Part shown: one piece after another, positions 41,035 to 50,253 of the stretch
Layout of the letters: every line of letters starts with the position of its first letter
How positions within the stretch are numbered: the stretch's first letter is position 1
Source of the DNA: CADEEN01 sp963783785
Lineage (GTDB): Bacteria; Pseudomonadota; Gammaproteobacteria; Burkholderiales; Burkholderiaceae_C
Assembly: GCA_963783785.1 (NCBI GenBank)
Contig: CAWAOQ010000010.1
Span: 62,001 to 126,000, forward strand
DNA: 64,000 bases
Reading direction: 5' to 3'
Made by a program: the position numbers and the translations under genes
The notes under the pieces: model-generated
What the model was told of the DNA's origin: nothing
The model's input: the letters and a program-made list of their open reading frames with translations, nothing else
Database searches by the model: none

Positions 41035-43891
41035 TTATTTGGTCAGCACGAAGCCCTTGAGCTTGCCGTACGCCTGGTCGAGCAACGCCTTCTGCTGCTC
41101 CTGATGCAGGTGCGCGTAGCCGACCGCCGGCGACGCCGAAGCGGGACGCCCGGCATAGCCCAGGCGCTGTCCGTCCAGAAGGTTCTCGTGGATGTAGTGC
41201 TGCACGAAGAACCAGGCCCCCTGGTTCTGGGGCTCGTCCTGACACCACACCACCTCGGTGGCGTTGGGATAGCGTCTTCATCTCGGCCGCGAAGGCCTTG
41301 TGCGGGAACGGGTACAGCTGCTCGACACGCGCGATCGCGACGTCGCTGGCCTTCTTCTCTTCGCGCTTCTTCACCAGGTCGTAATAGACCTTGCCCGAGC
41401 AGACGATCAGCCGCCTGACCTTGCCGGCATCGATGGATGCGAGTTGCTCGCCCAGCACCGTCCTGAACTCGCCCTTGGTGAACTCCGACAGCGGCGACGT
41501 CGCGTCCTTGTTGCGCAGCAGCGACTTGGGCGTCATGATCACCAGCGGCTTCCTGAACATGCGCACCATCTGGCGGCGCAGCACATGGAAGATCTGGCTG
41601 GCCGAGGTGGGCTGCACGATCTGCATGTTGTTGTCGGCCGCCAGTTGCATGAAGCGCTCCAGGCGCGCCGAACTGTGCTCGGGCCCCTGGCCCTCGTAAC
41701 CGTGCGGCAGCATCAACGTCAGGCCGTTGACGCGACCCCACTTGACCTCGCCCGAGGCGATGAACTGGTCGATGACGACCTGCGCCCCGTTGACGAAGTC
41801 ACCAAACTGCGCTTCCCAGATCGTCAGCGTGTTCGGCTCGGCCGACGCGTAGCCGTATTCGAAGCCGAGCACCGCCTCCTCGGAAAGGATCGAGTCGATG
41901 ACAACGAACGGCGCCTGGTTCTCGGCCACGTTCTCGAGCGGCACATAGGTGCCGGTATCCCACTTCTCGCGGTTCTGGTCGTGCAGCACGGCATGGCGGT
42001 GCACGAAGGTGCCACGCCCGCAGTCCTCGCCCGACAGACGCACCGGGTAGCCGCTGGCCACCAGTGAGGCGTAGGCCAGGTGCTCGCCCATGCCCCAGTC
42101 GACGTTGATCTCGCCACGGCCCATGGCGGCGCGGTCGGCAATGACCTTCTCGACCAGCGGATGGGCCTTGAAGTCCTTCGGCAGCGTCGTGATGCGCTCG
42201 GCCAGTCGTTTGACCTCGGCCAGCGGCAGCGCGGTATCGGCTGCATCGGTCCATTTGCGGTTCAGGTAAGGCGACCAGTCGACCGCGTACTTGCTCTTGA
42301 AGTTGGTCAGCACCGGGTCGACCGTGTGGCGGCCGGCGTCCATCGCGGCGCGGAAGGCCTTGACCATCTCGTCGGGGCCTTCGGCTGGCAACACGTTCTG
42401 CGTCACCAGCTTCTCGCCGTAGAGCTTGCGTGTGCCGGGGTGCTGCGCGATCTTCTTGTACATCAGCGGCTGAGTCAGGCTCGGCGTGTCCTGTTCGTTG
42501 TGGCCGAGCTTGCGGAAGCAGATGATGTCGACCACCACGTCCTTGTTGAACTGCTGGCGGTAGTCCATCGCCAACTGCGTGCACAGCACGACCGCCTCGG
42601 GGTCATCGCCGTTGACGTGCAGCACGGGCGCTTCGATCATCTTCACCACGTCGGAGCAATACAGCGTCGAGCGCGAATCGCGCGGGTCGCTGGTGGTGAA
42701 ACCGATCTGGTTGTTGATCACGATGTGCACCGTGCCGCCGGTGTAGTAGCCACGCGTCTGCGCCAGCGCCAGCGTCTCCATCACCACGCCCTGCCCGGCA
42801 AAAGCCGCATCGCCGTGCACCAACACCGGCAGCACCTGATCGCCGGCCTTGTCGCCGCGGCGATCCAGGCGCGCCTTGACGCTTCCCTCGACTACCGGAT
42901 TGACGATCTCGAGGTGCGACGGGTTGAACGACAGCGACAGGTGCACCGGACCGCCCGGCGTCGAGATGTCGCTCGAGAAGCCCTGGTGGTACTTGACGTC
43001 CCCCGAAGGCAGGTGTTCCGGCGCGGTGTGGTCGAACTCGGCAAACAGGTCGGCCGGCATCTTGCCCAGCGTATTGACCAGCACGTTGAGGCGACCACGG
43101 TGGGCCATGCCGATCACGATCTCCTGCACGCCCTTCTCGCCCGCGCGCTGCACGAGTTCGTCCATCGAGGCGATGAAGCTCTCGCCACCTTCGAGCGAGA
43201 AGCGCTTCTGGCCGACGAACTTGGTGTGCAGGTAGCGCTCGAGGCCTTCGGCGGCGGTCAGGCGCTCGAGGATGTGCTTCTTTTCGTCGGCCGAGTAGTT
43301 CGGCTTGCTGCGAACGCTCTCCAGCCGCTCCTGCCACCAGCGCTTCTCCGTCGGATCGGTGCAGTGCATGAACTCAGCGCCGACCGTGCCGCAATAGGTG
43401 TCGCGCAGGGCCTGCATGATCTGGCGCAGCGTCATCTGCTCGGCACCGAAATAGGTGTTTGCGGCGCTGAAGGTGATGTCCATGTCCGATTCGGACAGGT
43501 CGTAGAACGCCGGTTCGAGCTCGGGGATCTTCGGCCGCTCGGTGCGCTTGAGCGGGTCGAGATCGGCCCAGCGCGAGCCCAGGAACCGGTAGGCCGCGAT
43601 CAGCGACTGGACATGGACCTGCTTGCGCGCGACGGCGAGGTCGGTGCTGGTGGCCTTGTTGGCGAAGGCGTTGGCCTTGGCACGCTGGGCGAACGACTCG
43701 ACCACCGGCGCGTGCGCCACGTCGCGACGTTCGCTGCCATCGGTGGCGGCCACATTCTGCAGATTGTCGAAGTAGGTGCGCCAGTTCTCGGGCACCGAGC
43801 CGGGGTTGTCGAGGTAGGCCTCGTACAACTCCTCGACGTAAGGGGCATTGCCCCCGAACAGGTGCGAGTTCGCCCTGTGCTGTTGCATCAT
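41035..43891 (-). CDS. sucA: 2-oxoglutarate dehydrogenase E1 component (apparent +1 frame break)
   Basis: Thiamine-diphosphate enzyme that decarboxylates 2-oxoglutarate in the citric acid cycle. From the ATG at 43891 it has the E1 N-terminal segment SHLFGGNAPYVEELYEAYLD, the motif EIVIGMAHRGRLNVLVNTLG, the ThDP-binding DAAFAGQGVVMETLALAQTR, and HVNGDDPEAVVLCTQLAMDY. The C-terminal part includes LPHGYEGQGPEHSSARLERF. The frame breaks near 41275-41280; the end then reads YPNATEVVWCQDEPQNQGAW and closes with GKLKGFVLTK at 41035. Corrected length is about 951 residues, the normal size. It is first gene of the sucA-sucB-lpdA-zapE run. Confidence 0.94.
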
Positions 43892-44177
43892 CTTCGCTCA
43901 CCTTTCGCCGCGGTCTGCGCAGCTTCGATGGGTTGCAAAACCTTCCGCGACCCGGCTTCACCGGTAGGCGGACTAGCGTTACCGCCTTGCCGCGGCGCTC
44001 TGGCTGAGCCGCCGGCAAGGGAACGGGAAGGACCGATTCACGTCACGGCGCGCACTCTAGCACCGAAGGCTCGCACGGGCCTTACAGCCGGCGGCGGCCG
44101 GTGGCACGGCCAGCGACAAGGCTGTCCGCTACCGCCCCCACTCGTGCCCAATCGCCGACGCCTGTCCAGCCAACGGG
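43892..44177. other. Spacer upstream of sucA
   Basis: The longest gap without a gene (286 bases), between the nitronate monooxygenase stop and the sucA start, both on the minus strand. The promoter and leader of the sucA operon should be here. I see a TAGAGT that could be a -10 (near 44054-44059 in complement) but no good -35, no clear terminator and no RNA gene. Confidence 0.4.
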
Positions 44178-45149
44178 TCATGCCGCGGCCTGCGCCAGCG
44201 ACAGCCGGGCCTTGGCCGCTTGATACTCGCGCGCGAGCCGGGCCACCAGTTCGGCCGTCGGCACGACTTGCTTGATGGCGCCGATGCCTTGGCCGCAGCC
44301 CCAAATGTCCTTCCAGGCCTTCTTGGCACTCTCGCCGCCGCCGAAATCCATCTTGCTCGGGTCGCTTTCGGGCAGGTTGTCGGGGTCCAGACCCGCGGCG
44401 CGTATCGACGCCTTCAGGTAGTTGCCGTGGACGCCCGTGAACAGGCTCGAGTAGACGATGTCGTCGCTGGACCCTTCGACGATCGCCTGTTTGTAGGCCT
44501 CACTGGCGCGCGCCTCCTCGGTGGCGATGAAGGCCGAGCCGATGTAGGCCAGGTCGGCGCCCATGGCCTGGGCCGCCAGCACCGCACCGCCGGTGGCCAT
44601 CGCACCCGACAGCGCCAGCGGGCCGCTGAACCAAGCACGGATTTCCTGCACCAGCGCGAACGGGCTCTTGACACCGGCATGGCCACCCGCGCCTGCCGCG
44701 ACCGCGATCAGGCCGTCGGCACCCTTGTCGATCGCCTTCCTGGCAAAGAAATTGTTGATCACGTCGTGCAGCACGATGCCACCCCAGCCATGCACCGCGT
44801 CGTTGACGTCGGTGCGGGCGCCGAGCGAAGTGATCACCACCGGCACCTTGTACTTCGCGCAGACCGCCATGTCGTGCTCGAGCCGGTCGTTGCTCTTGTG
44901 CACGATCTGGTTGATGGCGTAAGGCGCGGCCGGGCGGTCCGGGTGCACGCGATCCCATGCCGCCAGAGACTCGGTGATCTCCGCCAGCCATTCGTCGAGT
45001 TGCGACGCCGGGCGGGCATTGAGCGCCGGCATCGCGCCGACGATGCCGGCCTGGCACTGGGCGATCACCAGCTTGGGGTTGCTGATGATGAACAGCGGCG
45101 CGCCGATGACGGGCAGGCGCAGCCTGCGAAGGACCGGCGGCAAGGACAT
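44178..45149 (-). CDS. Nitronate monooxygenase family protein (2-nitropropane dioxygenase-like)
   Basis: FMN-dependent TIM-barrel enzyme; family members oxidise alkyl nitronates, though many NMO-like proteins near acyl-CoA dehydrogenase genes have unknown substrates. From the ATG at 45149 the 323 residues show RLPVIGAPLFIISNPKLVIA at the start, AGIVGAMPALNARP and VITSLGARTDVNDAVHGWGG. The FMN phosphate-binding text is IAVAAGAGGHAGVKSP, then GAMATGGAVLAAQAMGADLA with YIGSAFIATEEA. Its start overlaps the acyl-CoA dehydrogenase stop by one base (TGATG), so it belongs to that transcript. Confidence 0.88.
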   Translation of the reverse strand: MSLPPVLRRLRLPVIGAPLFIISNPKLVIAQCQAGIVGAMPALNARPASQLDEWLAEITESLAAWDRVHPDRPAAPYAINQIVHKSNDRLEHDMAVCAKYKVPVVITSLGARTDVNDAVHGWGGIVLHDVINNFFARKAIDKGADGLIAVAAGAGGHAGVKSPFALVQEIRAWFSGPLALSGAMATGGAVLAAQAMGADLAYIGSAFIATEEARASEAYKQAIVEGSSDDIVYSSLFTGVHGNYLKASIRAAGLDPDNLPESDPSKMDFGGGESAKKAWKDIWGCGQGIGAIKQVVPTAELVARLAREYQAAKARLSLAQAAA

Positions 45150-46936
45150 CAGAACGACTCCAATGCCATTTCGGTGACCGCCGCGTGGCCTTCGACGATG
45201 CTGTCGCGCACGCCGGGCGCCTTGGACAGGATGTGTTCGGCATAGAACCGTGCGGTGGTGATCTTGGCCCGCATGAACGCGGCCTCCACGCCCGCGTCGA
45301 GCTTTTCTTCGGCGACCACCAGGGAACGCGCCATCTGCCAACCGGCCATCAGGTTGCCGGCGAGCATCAAGTAGGGCACTGAGCCGGCAAACACCGCATT
45401 CGCCGATGCGGGTCCTGCCTTGGTCTGCCCCGCCACGAAGTCGACGACTTCCAGGAACGCCCTGCGTGCCGCGGCCAGGTGTTTGTGCATCGCCTTGGCC
45501 GCCGCACTGCCGCGCAGCGCGAGTTGCTTCTCGGTGGCCTCGATCTGCCGTGCGATCGCCTTGGCGGTCTGGCCACCGTCGCGCACCGTCTTGCGCCCGA
45601 CCAGGTCGTTGGCCTGGATCGCCGTGGTGCCTTCATAGATGGTCAGGATCTTGGCATCGCGCAGGTACTGGGCCGCGCCGGTTTCCTCGATGTAGCCCAT
45701 GCCGCCATGGACCTGCACCCCCAGCGACGCCACTTCGAGGCTCATCTCGGTGCTGTAACCCTTGATCAGCGGCACCATGAACTCGTAGAAGGCCTGGTTC
45801 TGCTTGCGCACGTCGGCGTTGTCATGGTGGTGTGCCGCGTCGTAGGCCGCGGCGCCCACCACTGCCATCGCACGACAGCCCTCGGCGTACGCCCGCATCG
45901 TCATCAGCATGCGCTTGATGTCGGGGTGGTGGATGATCGGCGCCGCGCTATTGATCGAGCCATCGACCGGCCGGCTCTGCACGCGGTCGCGCGCATAGGC
46001 CACCGCCTTCTGGTAGGCCCGCTCGGCCACCGCGATGCCCTGCATGCCGACCGCGTAGCGCGCCGCGTTCATCATGATGAACATGTACTCCAGGCCGCGG
46101 TTTTCCTGACCGATGAGATGCGCCACGGCACCGCCGTGGTCGCCATACTGCAGCACCGCCGTCGGGCTGGCCTTGATGCCCAGCTTGTGCTCGATGCTGA
46201 CGCAGTGCACGTCGTTGCGCGCGCCGTCGGGCAGGATCTTCGGGCAGATGAACAGCGAGATGCCCTTCACGCCCTCGGGCGCGCCGACCACCCTTGCCAG
46301 CACGAGGTGGACGATGTTCTCGGCCATGTCGTGCTCGCCGTAGGTGATGAAGATCTTGGTGCCGAACAGCTTGTAGCTGCCGTCGGGTTGCGGCTCCGCG
46401 CGCGTGCGCACCGCGGCCAGGTCGCTGCCGGCCTGCGGCTCGGTCAGATTCATCGTGCCGGTCCAGCTGCCGTCGATCATCTTGGGGATGTACATCGCCT
46501 GCTGCTCCGGTGTGCCGGCCGTCAGCAGCGCCTCGATCGCGCCGTCGGTCAGCAGCGGGCACAGCGCGAAGCTCAGGTTCGCACTGTTGATCATCTCGAT
46601 GCAGGCAGCGCCGATGGTCTTGGGCAAACCCTGACCGCCGAAGTCGACCGGGTGCTGCAGACCTTGCCAACCGCCGTCGGCGAACTGGCGAAACGCCTGC
46701 TTGAAACCCGGCGTGGTGATGACTTCGCCGCCCTTCCACGTCGACGGCTTGACGTCGCCGTCCCAGTTCAGTGGCGCAACCACGCCCTCGTTGAACTTTG
46801 CACACTCCTCGAGCACCGCCTGCGCAGTGTCGAAACCGGCGTCTTCGAAGCCGGGCAACTGCGCGATGGCGGCGATGTCGGCCAGCTCCTCGATGCAGAA
46901 GAGCATGTCCTTGACGGGGGCACGGTAGCTACTCAT
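45149..46936 (-). CDS. Acyl-CoA dehydrogenase (long form with C-terminal extension)
   Basis: FAD-dependent alpha,beta-dehydrogenation of acyl-CoA, passing electrons to ETF encoded just upstream. The 595 residues are longer than the 380 of classic short/medium-chain enzymes and match the FadE-like class of Burkholderiales with an extra C-terminal domain. Motifs: GTMNLTEPQAGSDLAAVRTR, FITYGEHDMAENIVHLVLAR, QVHGGMGYIEETGAAQYLRD, and the catalytic Glu region ILTIYEGTTAIQANDLVGRK near residues 425-444. It is separated from etfA by 53 bases that contain a strong hairpin, and overlaps the NMO gene by one base. Confidence 0.93.
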   Translation of the reverse strand: MSSYRAPVKDMLFCIEELADIAAIAQLPGFEDAGFDTAQAVLEECAKFNEGVVAPLNWDGDVKPSTWKGGEVITTPGFKQAFRQFADGGWQGLQHPVDFGGQGLPKTIGAACIEMINSANLSFALCPLLTDGAIEALLTAGTPEQQAMYIPKMIDGSWTGTMNLTEPQAGSDLAAVRTRAEPQPDGSYKLFGTKIFITYGEHDMAENIVHLVLARVVGAPEGVKGISLFICPKILPDGARNDVHCVSIEHKLGIKASPTAVLQYGDHGGAVAHLIGQENRGLEYMFIMMNAARYAVGMQGIAVAERAYQKAVAYARDRVQSRPVDGSINSAAPIIHHPDIKRMLMTMRAYAEGCRAMAVVGAAAYDAAHHHDNADVRKQNQAFYEFMVPLIKGYSTEMSLEVASLGVQVHGGMGYIEETGAAQYLRDAKILTIYEGTTAIQANDLVGRKTVRDGGQTAKAIARQIEATEKQLALRGSAAAKAMHKHLAAARRAFLEVVDFVAGQTKAGPASANAVFAGSVPYLMLAGNLMAGWQMARSLVVAEEKLDAGVEAAFMRAKITTARFYAEHILSKAPGVRDSIVEGHAAVTEMALESF

Positions 46937-46946
46937 GAGGGGCAGC

Positions 46947-46966
46947 GGGGCGCCTTGCGGCGCCCC
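46947..46966 (-). terminator. GC-rich hairpin between etfA and the acyl-CoA dehydrogenase
   Basis: A perfect 8-base-pair stem GGGGCGCC / GGCGCCCC with a four-base loop. On the minus-strand transcript the loop is GCAA, a GNRA tetraloop, so the RNA hairpin should be very stable. It has no downstream U-run in that direction, so it is not a classic intrinsic terminator; a role as partial terminator or as a 3'-end stabiliser for the etfBA message is more likely. Confidence 0.5.
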
Positions 46967-46989
46967 TTTCCGGTGGGGTTCTTGATGCC

Positions 46990-47931
46990 TTACAACGCCT
47001 TGACCAGTTCGGGCACGGCCGTGAACAGGTCCGCCTCGAGCCCGTAGTCGGCGACGCTGAAGATCGGCGCCTCGGGGTCCTTGTTGATGGCCACGATGAC
47101 CTTGCTGTCCTTCATGCCCGCCAGGTGCTGGATCGCCCCCGAGATGCCGCAGGCGATGTACAGGTTGGGCGCGACGATCTTGCCGGTCTGGCCGACCTGC
47201 CAGTCGTTGGGCGCGTAGCCGGCGTCGACCGCGGCGCGGCTGGCACCGAGCGCGGCACCGAGCTTGTCGGCCAGCGGCATCAGCACCTCGTTGAACTTGT
47301 CGGTGCTGCCCATCGCGCGGCCGCCCGAGACGATGACCTTGGCCGCGGTCAGCTCGGGCCGGTCGCTCTTGGCGATCTCGCTGCCCAGATAGGCCGACAG
47401 GCCGCTGTCGGCGACCGGGGCAGCGGCCTGCACCGCGGCGTTGCCGCCACCGGCCGCGGCGTCGAAGCCGGTGGTGCGCACGGTGATCACCTTGGTGGCA
47501 TCGGTGCTCTGCACCGTGGCTATCGCGTTGCCGGCGTAGATCGGGCGCTCGAAGGTGTCGGCACTGATGACCTTGGTCGCGTCGCTGATCTGGGCCACGT
47601 CGAGCAGCGCCGCAACGCGCGGGGCGACGTTCTTGCCGTGCGCCGTGGCCGGGAACAGCAGGTGGCTGTAGTCGCCGGCCACCGAGATCACCTGCGCGGC
47701 GACGTTCTCGGCCAGCTGCTCGGCCAATTGCGGGGCGTCGGCCAGCAGCACCTTGGCCACGCCCTGGATCTGCGCGGCGGCCTGGGCCGCGCCGCCGGCG
47801 TTGTGTCCGGCCACCAGCACGTGCACGTCGCCGCCGCCGAACTTGGCCAGTTCGAGGGCCGCGGTGACGGTGTTGAGGGTCGCGCCCTTGAGGGTGCCGT
47901 GGTCGTGTTCGGCAATCACCAGAGTGGTCAT
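46990..47931 (-). CDS. etfA: Electron transfer flavoprotein alpha subunit
   Basis: FAD-binding large subunit of ETF, which takes electrons from acyl-CoA dehydrogenases to ETF-ubiquinone oxidoreductase. From the ATG at 47931 the 313 residues start TTLVIAEHDHGTLKGATLNT. The C-terminal FAD domain has KVIVSGGRAMGSTDKFNEVL, GASRAAVDAGYAPNDWQVGQ, TGKIVAPNLYIACGISGAIQ and the end KVIVAINKDPEAPIFSVADY. It seems fused to etfB only because of a frame break in etfB; the TGATG overlap marks the real boundary. Confidence 0.95.
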   Translation of the reverse strand: MTTLVIAEHDHGTLKGATLNTVTAALELAKFGGGDVHVLVAGHNAGGAAQAAAQIQGVAKVLLADAPQLAEQLAENVAAQVISVAGDYSHLLFPATAHGKNVAPRVAALLDVAQISDATKVISADTFERPIYAGNAIATVQSTDATKVITVRTTGFDAAAGGGNAAVQAAAPVADSGLSAYLGSEIAKSDRPELTAAKVIVSGGRAMGSTDKFNEVLMPLADKLGAALGASRAAVDAGYAPNDWQVGQTGKIVAPNLYIACGISGAIQHLAGMKDSKVIVAINKDPEAPIFSVADYGLEADLFTAVPELVKAL

Positions 47932-48681
47932 CAGATCACCTTCGCTTCGTTCTTCAGCTTGGCCACCAGCGTGGCCACGTCGGGGACCTTGACGCCGGCG
48001 CCGCGCTTGGGCGGCTCGGCGACCTTCAGGGTCTTGATCCGCGGCGTCGACGTCGACGCCGAGGTCGGCCGGCTTGAACACGTCGAGCGTCTTCTTCTTG
48101 GCCTTCATGATGTTGGGCAGGGTGACGTAGCGCGGCTCGTTCAGGCGCAGGTCGGTGGTCACCACCGCGGGCAAGGACAGCTTGACCATCTCCATGCCGC
48201 CGTCGATCTCGCGGGTGACGTGCAGCTTGCCGTCGACGACCTCGACCTTGGAGGCGAAGGCGCCCTGCGGCAGGCCGGCCAGCGCGGCCAGCATCTGGCC
48301 GGTCTGGTTGCAGTCGTCGTCGATGGCCTGCTTGCCGACGATCACGAGGCCGGGTTGCTCCTTGTCGACCAGCGCCTTCAGCAGCTTGGCCACGGCCAGC
48401 GGCTGCAACTCGTCGGCGCACTCGACCAGGATGGCGCGATCGGCGCCGATGGCCATCGCGGTGCGCAAGGTCTCCTGGCACTGGGTGACGCCGCAGGAGA
48501 CGGCGATGACCTCGGTGGCCACGCCCTTTTCCTTCAGCCGCACGGCCTCTTCGACGGCGATCTCGTCGAACGGGTTCATGCTCATCTTGACGTTGGCGAT
48601 GTCAACGCCAGTGCCGTCGCTCTTGACGCGCACCTTGACGTTGTAGTCGACGACCCGTTTGACGGGCACCAGGATCTTCAT
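47931..48681 (-). CDS. etfB: Electron transfer flavoprotein beta subunit (apparent +1 frame break)
   Basis: Small subunit of ETF, binding AMP. It starts MKILVPVKRVVDYNVKVRVK, then KMSMNPFDEIAVEEAVRLKE, the VIVGKQAIDDDCNQTGQMLA motif near 120-139 and LSLPAVVTTDLRLNEPRYVT. One extra base near 48043-48048 shifts the frame; corrected, the end reads DPRIKTLKVAEPPKRGAG and stops at 47931 after EAKVI. Corrected length is 249 residues, the family standard. A Shine-Dalgarno AAGGAG lies 9 bases before the ATG, and a MerR-type palindrome lies 29 bases before it. Confidence 0.93.
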
Positions 48682-48709
48682 GACGGGCGGCTCCTTCTGC
48701 GCGGGCGAA

Positions 48710-48725
48710 TTGACGTTTACGTAAA
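48710..48725 (-). promoter_or_regulatory. MerR/LiuR-type operator upstream of etfBA
   Basis: TTGACGT-TT-ACGTAAA on the plus strand forms an inverted repeat with one mismatch (half-sites TTGACGT and TTTACGT). MerR-family regulators such as LiuR, which controls branched-chain amino acid and fatty acid breakdown in proteobacteria, bind palindromes of this form. On the minus strand a TACAAT hexamer at 48736-48731 would place the start of transcription inside the palindrome, so binding would block etfBA. No merR-type gene is in the window. Confidence 0.55.
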
Positions 48726-48794
48726 GTCGGATTGTAGGCAGGCAAGAGGCGCCGGCCTGACCGCGATGACGATAATTCGAACGATCGTGCTATT

Positions 48795-50102
48795 TTAGGG
48801 CGAGCCCTCCAGCCGCAGCGCTTCTCGCGCACCACGCCGCACATCCACCGGCCGCAACAGCAGCAGGCCGACCACGAAGAACAGCGCGGTCGAGACGATG
48901 GCAATGCGGTGATTGCCCGCCGTCGCCCAGGTGACCAGGCCATAGGTCACCGGCCCGAGGATCGCCGCCAGCCGCGTGGCAAATGTCCATAGGCCGAAAA
49001 ACTCCGCCAGCCGCGCCGGCGGCGCCAGCAAACCGGCCAGCGCGCGCCCGGCAGACTGGCTCGAACCCATGCACAGCCCGGCGATCACGGCCGCGACCCA
49101 GAACAGTGCCTGCGTCGTCGCCAAGAGCCGCGATCACCGTCATGACGATCCAGCCCACCAGCGTGACGGCCAGTGCGCGCTTGTGGCCGCTGCGGTCCTG
49201 CCAGTAGCCGAACGCAAAGGCGCCCGACCGCCGACGCGATGTTGACCAGGAAGACCAGCGCCATCGTCTGCGTCTGCACAAAGCCGAGCACCTGCTCGGC
49301 ATACACCGCCGCCAGCGCGATGACCACCGCAATGCCGGCCTGGTAGGCCGTCGCACAAGCCATCAGCCACGCGAAATCGCGATAGCGCCGCGCCTCGTGC
49401 CAGGTCCGGCGCAAGCCGCGCCAGCGATGCCGCGATGCCCTCGGCGGCGCCTGCCTGCGGCAAGGCTCGCTCGCGCAACAACGCAAACGTCGCCAGCGAT
49501 GCGACCCCGTAGACCCCGGAGGTGATCAGCATCGTGATCGGCACGAATTGCGTGGCGGGCTGGCCTTGCGCCTGGGCCCAGATCACATAGGCCAGCGACA
49601 GCCCGAGCGACAACATGCCGCCGAAATAGCCGAAGCTCCAGCCCCAGCCGGACACCTTGCCCAGGGCCTCGCGCCGCGCAAGTTCCGGCAGGAAGGCGGC
49701 CGTCAGCGATTCGCCGATCGAATAGAACAGGTTCGACAGCACGATCGCCGCGACCGCCAGCGCCACGTCGCCCCGGCCGGTGAGCGACAGCACCGCCGTG
49801 GCGGCAATGCAGGCCAGCGTGCTCGCGGCCAGCAGCCGCTTCTTGGCCGCGCGCAAGTCGGCGAAGGCACCGAGCGCGGGCATCACCAGCATCACCAACG
49901 CGCTGGACAGGCCCAGCGCCAGCGTCCAGGCCAGCGTGGCCCATTCCGCATTGGCCGCGATGACACCGACGAAGTAGGTGTTGAAGACCGCGGTCAGAAC
50001 GACCGTGGTGTACCCCGAGTTGGCAAAGTCGTACATCGCCCAGCCGAAGACCTCGCGCTTCTTCACGCCTTCGTTCAGGGCCGCCTGGTCGAACAAGGGC
50101 AT
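48795..50102 (-). CDS. MFS transporter of the UMF1/Atg22-like family (three +1 frame breaks)
   Basis: Twelve-helix major-facilitator protein; substrate unknown. The start MPLFDQAALNEGVKKREVFG and WAMYDFANSGYTTVVLTAVF is the hallmark of the UMF1 group. The frame is lost near 49405-49415 (resuming RTWHEARRYRDFAWLMACAT), near 49225-49235 (resuming GAFAFGYWQDRSGHKRALAV) and near 49120-49135 (resuming ALFWVAAVIAGLCMGSSQSA). Each break is one extra base, so the sum is three and the final frame equals the first. Corrected length is about 434 residues, the family norm. Three errors in one gene would otherwise be read as a pseudogene. It ends 113 bases before etfB. Confidence 0.85.
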
Positions 50103-50162
50103 GCGAGCCTCGGGTCAGTGGATGGGCGCGTCTATCATGCCCGCAGCCACCGAGGTCCCAGC

Positions 50163-50247
50163 GCGCGGGTGACGGAACAGGCAGACGTAGCGGGCTTAAA
50201 ACCCGCAGCCGCAAGGCGTACGGGTTCGAGTCCCGTCCCGCGCACCA
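50163..50247 (+). tRNA. tRNA-Leu (anticodon TAA)
   Basis: An 85-base class II tRNA with encoded CCA. The acceptor arms GCGCGGG and CCCGCGC pair, with discriminator A at 50244 and CCA at 50245-50247. The anticodon stem GCGGG/CCCGC holds the loop CTTAAAA, giving anticodon TAA, which reads the rare UUA codon. A long variable arm (AGCCGCAAGGCGT) and the T-loop GTTCGAGTC are present. It lies between two minus-strand genes. A TATCAT at 50133-50138 could be its -10. Confidence 0.96.
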
Positions 50248-50253
50248 CTTCGG

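Noticed and set aside
44178..46936. Nitronate monooxygenase as an enoyl reductase (FabK)
   Set aside because: Both share the FMN barrel, but the operon position next to an acyl-CoA dehydrogenase and the class II NMO-style ends favour the NMO group; FabK would be expected in a fatty-acid synthesis cluster.
46990..48681. Apparent EtfB-EtfA single-chain flavoprotein
   Set aside because: The true EtfB C-terminus (ending EAKVI) is encoded in the next frame and its stop overlaps a normal etfA ATG; one extra base near 48045 explains the fusion.
48795..50102. MFS gene as a pseudogene with three frameshifts
   Set aside because: All three breaks are +1 and all flanking protein text is conserved; the same error type occurs throughout the window in essential genes.
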